A stretch of 64,000 nucleotides of DNA from Oscillospiraceae bacterium MB24-C1 (GTDB lineage: Bacteria; Bacillota; Clostridia; Oscillospirales; Ruminococcaceae): NCBI GenBank assembly GCA_030913685.1, contig CP133187.1, positions 1,017,501 to 1,081,500 of the forward strand, in the 5' to 3' direction. A program made the translations under genes and the position numbers. Positions 61,304 to 64,000 of the stretch are shown here, piece by piece (within the stretch, counting starts at the first letter, position 1; each line of letters opens with the position of its first letter). The notes under the pieces were generated by a model. It worked only from the letters and a program-made list of their open reading frames with translations. It did not search any database and was not told where the DNA came from.

Positions 61304-64000
61304 TTAAAGTGTTTCAATAAACCAGTTGATAAGGCGATGCCAAAGTGTTTTGGTCGTATCAATCGCTTTTTCGACCGCTTTTAGCCGTCCGTCAAATACC
61401 ATGTCTCCATTCCGGTCGTGTTCTGTTATCACAACATCGCGGAACACGCCGTCATACACGTCGTCGGTCAAGTTTCTCTGACTGTAGTTTTGCGTGCTCG
61501 AACGTGACTCCAGTGCCACCAAACCGGCAGGGCTGCTCTTCACCTGGAGATGGCTTACCGCCTCAACACCGTCTATCACTACTGAAAGATTGTTGCGTTC
61601 GAGTAATATCGTCATCGTCTTATTCTGAAGTTCGTTGAGGTCTATATTCGGCAAAAATTCCTCCGCGCCTTCTTTGACCGACTCAGTCGTATGCTGCTGG
61701 ACCTTTTGAAGCCGTTCGGCGATACTTGCCGCCTGTTCAACGCTTGGCGCATATTTTAGCCGCATTTCCAGCCCACCAATTTCCGTCTCTTTCTTATCCT
61801 CAGACACAGAAACACGCGGGTCGCCGTTTATAATATCCAACCGTTCTGAGAATAATTCTTCTTGCTCCCCATTGCGCACCTGAGAAATGACGAGTTTTTT
61901 GTCACGAACGGCAACACTGATATAGTTTTCAAGCGTTTGATCAGCCCGGAGCAAAACGGCTTGAGAGCCTAGCGCGTTGCCTAGGAGTTGAACCGATACT
62001 TCAACGTTCTTATAGCTTCTGGCACCGTCTAGCTGCACACGCCCCAGACCACTAGGCAAAGACGTCACGATGATATTGTTTTTTGTAAATTCTGTTTTAC
62101 CGTCCAGAACACGCCATAGCGCTGCCCGATCCGAATCTCCTGTTACAAAGGCCATCTCCTGCTGTGTGTCATCCCAAAGGCGCATGAGCAAATGATTGGT
62201 GGACCAATACGGCTGGGGCTGCAAACGGGTAATATCATATATCAAATTATTTTTGTCGTTAAGCGCAAGACCCTCACGGTTGACATTCATGGGAAAAAGG
62301 CGATAAATATTATCCTCATTTATGCGGCTAGCCATATCGCTGGTGGCAAATTGCCCGGTGTTGGCATGCATAAGCGCATAAAAATCGGGCATTGCACCCA
62401 GCTCCCTTTCGTAGACCTCCTTCATCAGCTCATAGTCAAGATTGATGCGATCTTTCAAATCCTGAACCCCCTCCTTGGGGATACCATATTCATCCCGAAT
62501 ATAATCCATCAGATAATGGTCATATTTTCGGTTGATATAAGGGGATACCATAGAGAATTCAAGGGGACTCAGTTCGCCCAGGTAATTGTCATATCGATCA
62601 AACACATTGATAAATGACAACCGATAACCGTTGGTTCCCAGCTCCCAGTAGGAACTTTCAACGAGCTTTTTCAAATCACCTGCGTTCAGAAATTTGGGGT
62701 CATTCTCGTCAAAATTATCTGCGTAGGAAAAAACAGTGCCAATATTGTTGTGTTTTTCCATAATTTTTTGGGCAAAAATAGCGGTGTCCCGTCGCCCATC
62801 CTCAAACATCAGTAGCAAGGATTTTTCGGGCAGCGCCTTTTTTCCGGCATAATAGTCCCGAACATCCTGCTGGGTGATGGTTACATAACCAGACTCTTTC
62901 AGGGCTTTTAGCTGTTGCTCAAGCTGATTAGTGCTCAGCATCTTGTTCGTTCCGTTTCGGTCTATACCAAAATAAGAGACCGCGATAAAGCCATTATCAG
63001 GTACACCGGCCACGACGGCCTCGTAGGGTTGATAACGCGAAGTTGTCGTCAGCATCATCAGTACGAAATAGATGGCCAAAAGCAGGGCGCCCCCCTGCAC
63101 AACCACGCTAAATCTCTTGCGCCGTTCTCTTTTAGCAAAGAAGGTGTGCGATTTTTTCCCGTTCTTTCCCTCCGGTGCAGAATGCTCCCCCACGCCAGCC
63201 ATGACTGCGGCTTGCTTCCCCTTACGTTTACGTCGCGTTTTAGCAATATCCGCCGGTGTCTGCCGGGTACCCCAGTTAGACTTCCAAAAAGTAAACCACG
63301 CAACCGGCATTTGCCATAGCAAAACCGATTCGTAAAAAACACAGAATAGCATGCCAAAGACCCAGGTGGAACTTTTTTTCAAATATAACTGAACAATGCT
63401 CATAAGCAGCGCCATCATAAGCATGCCGATTAAAAAGGTCGTCGGAAAAATCCGATGCGCAATCGGTACATATAGCATGTTATAAACTACAACAACGGGT
63501 GCGGCTACGGGAACCAGCAGGCCTATGTAGAATAAGATTGCACCTAAAGGCTCTTTTCTCCACATAAAGCTTCCGGCTATGATCGATTCGCGGAGCCATG
63601 ACCGCTTCCAGCGCATTTGCTGAGCCAAAAAAACTTTATATCTGTTTGGCACAATTGTGGCGCATATGGCTGTGTCCTGATAGGCAGTGCGGTGCTTGCG
63701 CATAATAAAATTGGTCAGACTTCGGTCATCGCCAAAGGTTGCTTTTCTACCTAGGAATTTCTGGTTGAGCCAATCATCCAGATATTCGATAACCAGCTCT
63801 TTGCGATAGCACGACAGTGGGCCAGATAGACAGGTCACAATGTCAAAAACTGATTCGGCAGCTTTCATAATGCGAAATGCAATATAATAACGTACTGCCT
63901 GCATTTTTGTCAGCGCATTGGTAAAGGTGTTCGCCACATCCGTACGCCCCGATACACCGCCCATTTTAGGATCTTGAAAGGGCATAACAAGATTACGTAT
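61304..64000 (-). CDS. Processive glycosyltransferase (GT2, HAS/chitin-synthase-like) fused to a deacetylase-like region; 5' end outside window
   Basis: At least 893 residues, with the frame open to the window edge; the GT2 N-terminus with its first Asp motifs lies beyond. Visible landmarks, counted from the Met at 63985: GAVTG-like MGGVSGR, LSGPLSCYR (53-61), GDD (85-87) and QQMRW (122-126), the processive-synthase signatures. Several membrane helices follow (~140-245) and another near 305-325. Residues ~330-600 resemble a polysaccharide deacetylase (LLMFEDGRRDTAIFAQKI), but Asp-Asp is Glu-Asp and no HxxxH metal motif is seen. A beta-rich ~250-residue tail follows. It likely makes and extrudes a beta-linked polysaccharide. 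Confidence 0.85.
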   Translation of the reverse strand: MRNLVMPFQDPKMGGVSGRTDVANTFTNALTKMQAVRYYIAFRIMKAAESVFDIVTCLSGPLSCYRKELVIEYLDDWLNQKFLGRKATFGDDRSLTNFIMRKHRTAYQDTAICATIVPNRYKVFLAQQMRWKRSWLRESIIAGSFMWRKEPLGAILFYIGLLVPVAAPVVVVYNMLYVPIAHRIFPTTFLIGMLMMALLMSIVQLYLKKSSTWVFGMLFCVFYESVLLWQMPVAWFTFWKSNWGTRQTPADIAKTRRKRKGKQAAVMAGVGEHSAPEGKNGKKSHTFFAKRERRKRFSVVVQGGALLLAIYFVLMMLTTTSRYQPYEAVVAGVPDNGFIAVSYFGIDRNGTNKMLSTNQLEQQLKALKESGYVTITQQDVRDYYAGKKALPEKSLLLMFEDGRRDTAIFAQKIMEKHNNIGTVFSYADNFDENDPKFLNAGDLKKLVESSYWELGTNGYRLSFINVFDRYDNYLGELSPLEFSMVSPYINRKYDHYLMDYIRDEYGIPKEGVQDLKDRINLDYELMKEVYERELGAMPDFYALMHANTGQFATSDMASRINEDNIYRLFPMNVNREGLALNDKNNLIYDITRLQPQPYWSTNHLLMRLWDDTQQEMAFVTGDSDRAALWRVLDGKTEFTKNNIIVTSLPSGLGRVQLDGARSYKNVEVSVQLLGNALGSQAVLLRADQTLENYISVAVRDKKLVISQVRNGEQEELFSERLDIINGDPRVSVSEDKKETEIGGLEMRLKYAPSVEQAASIAERLQKVQQHTTESVKEGAEEFLPNIDLNELQNKTMTILLERNNLSVVIDGVEAVSHLQVKSSPAGLVALESRSSTQNYSQRNLTDDVYDGVFRDVVITEHDRNGDMVFDGRLKAVEKAIDTTKTLWHRLINWFIETL

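Noticed and set aside
1-64000. CRISPR array, integrase or intact insertion sequence
   Set aside because: No regularly spaced repeats and no transposase or integrase frame were seen; only the decayed pieces near 49.1 and 55.5 kb hint at mobile DNA.

Overview
The window reads as chromosome of an anaerobic, endospore-forming member of the Clostridia, probably in or near the Oscillospiraceae/Ruminococcaceae. The reasons are a SpoIVFA/SpoIVFB-like pair, a coat-type ferritin-like protein, NfnAB electron bifurcation, a glycine riboswitch, a PerR-type Fur protein, phosphotransacetylase, LuxS, and a glycyl radical enzyme with its activase. This placement rests on gene content only. I saw no rRNA, tRNA or CRISPR array.

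Layout. 0-1.7 kb: 3' end of metA, a HAD phosphatase and a GNAT acetyltransferase. 1.7-3.1 kb: M50/M23 sporulation-type protease pair on the minus strand. 3.2-5 kb: promoter, glycine riboswitch with terminator, and a Na+:glycine/alanine symporter. 5-8 kb: MBL-fold hydrolase and nfnA-nfnB. 8.2-13.2 kb: two large exported cell-wall proteins (GHL10-like lipoprotein, then a GHL-like/amidase protein). 13.5-20.9 kb: zinc-ribbon protein, Ca2+-type P-ATPase, NAD+ synthetase, D-Ala-D-Ala carboxypeptidase and PerR/Fur. 21-26.6 kb: Na/Pi cotransporter, M20 amidohydrolase, DsrE-like protein, Rrf2 regulator, HD hydrolase and a small membrane protein. 26.8-31.4 kb: a solute-binding lipoprotein paired with a membrane GGDEF-EAL protein. 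31.4-36.6 kb: MATE, cytidylate-kinase-like protein, LuxS, ferritin-like coat-type protein and M23 peptidase. 36.8-40.4 kb: MacAB/YknXYZ-like efflux operon. 40.6-49 kb: zinc-ribbon protein, mutY, pta, ferritin, valS and guaA.

49-57.6 kb is visibly more AT-rich and looks like accessory DNA. Two related 63-66 bp inverted-repeat leader elements, in the same orientation, bracket a LysR regulator, a divergent glycyl radical enzyme, an unusually structured intergenic RNA region, the activase, a broken SDR gene and a scrap of phage structural genes. Just outside it, a Crp/Fnr regulator is divergent from a two-gene split permease whose second subunit carries a ferredoxin domain. After AraC, VOC and YjbR genes, the window closes with an incomplete hyaluronan/chitin-synthase-like glycosyltransferase fused to a deacetylase-like region, followed by a GH18-like lipoprotein; together they suggest export of an exopolysaccharide.

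The best candidates for something undescribed are the glycyl radical enzyme cassette with its internal structured RNA, the split permease-ferredoxin pair, the solute-binding protein/diguanylate cyclase pair, and the synthase-deacetylase fusion. Start codons were chosen from Shine-Dalgarno spacing and family N-termini, often shorter than the longest open frame.
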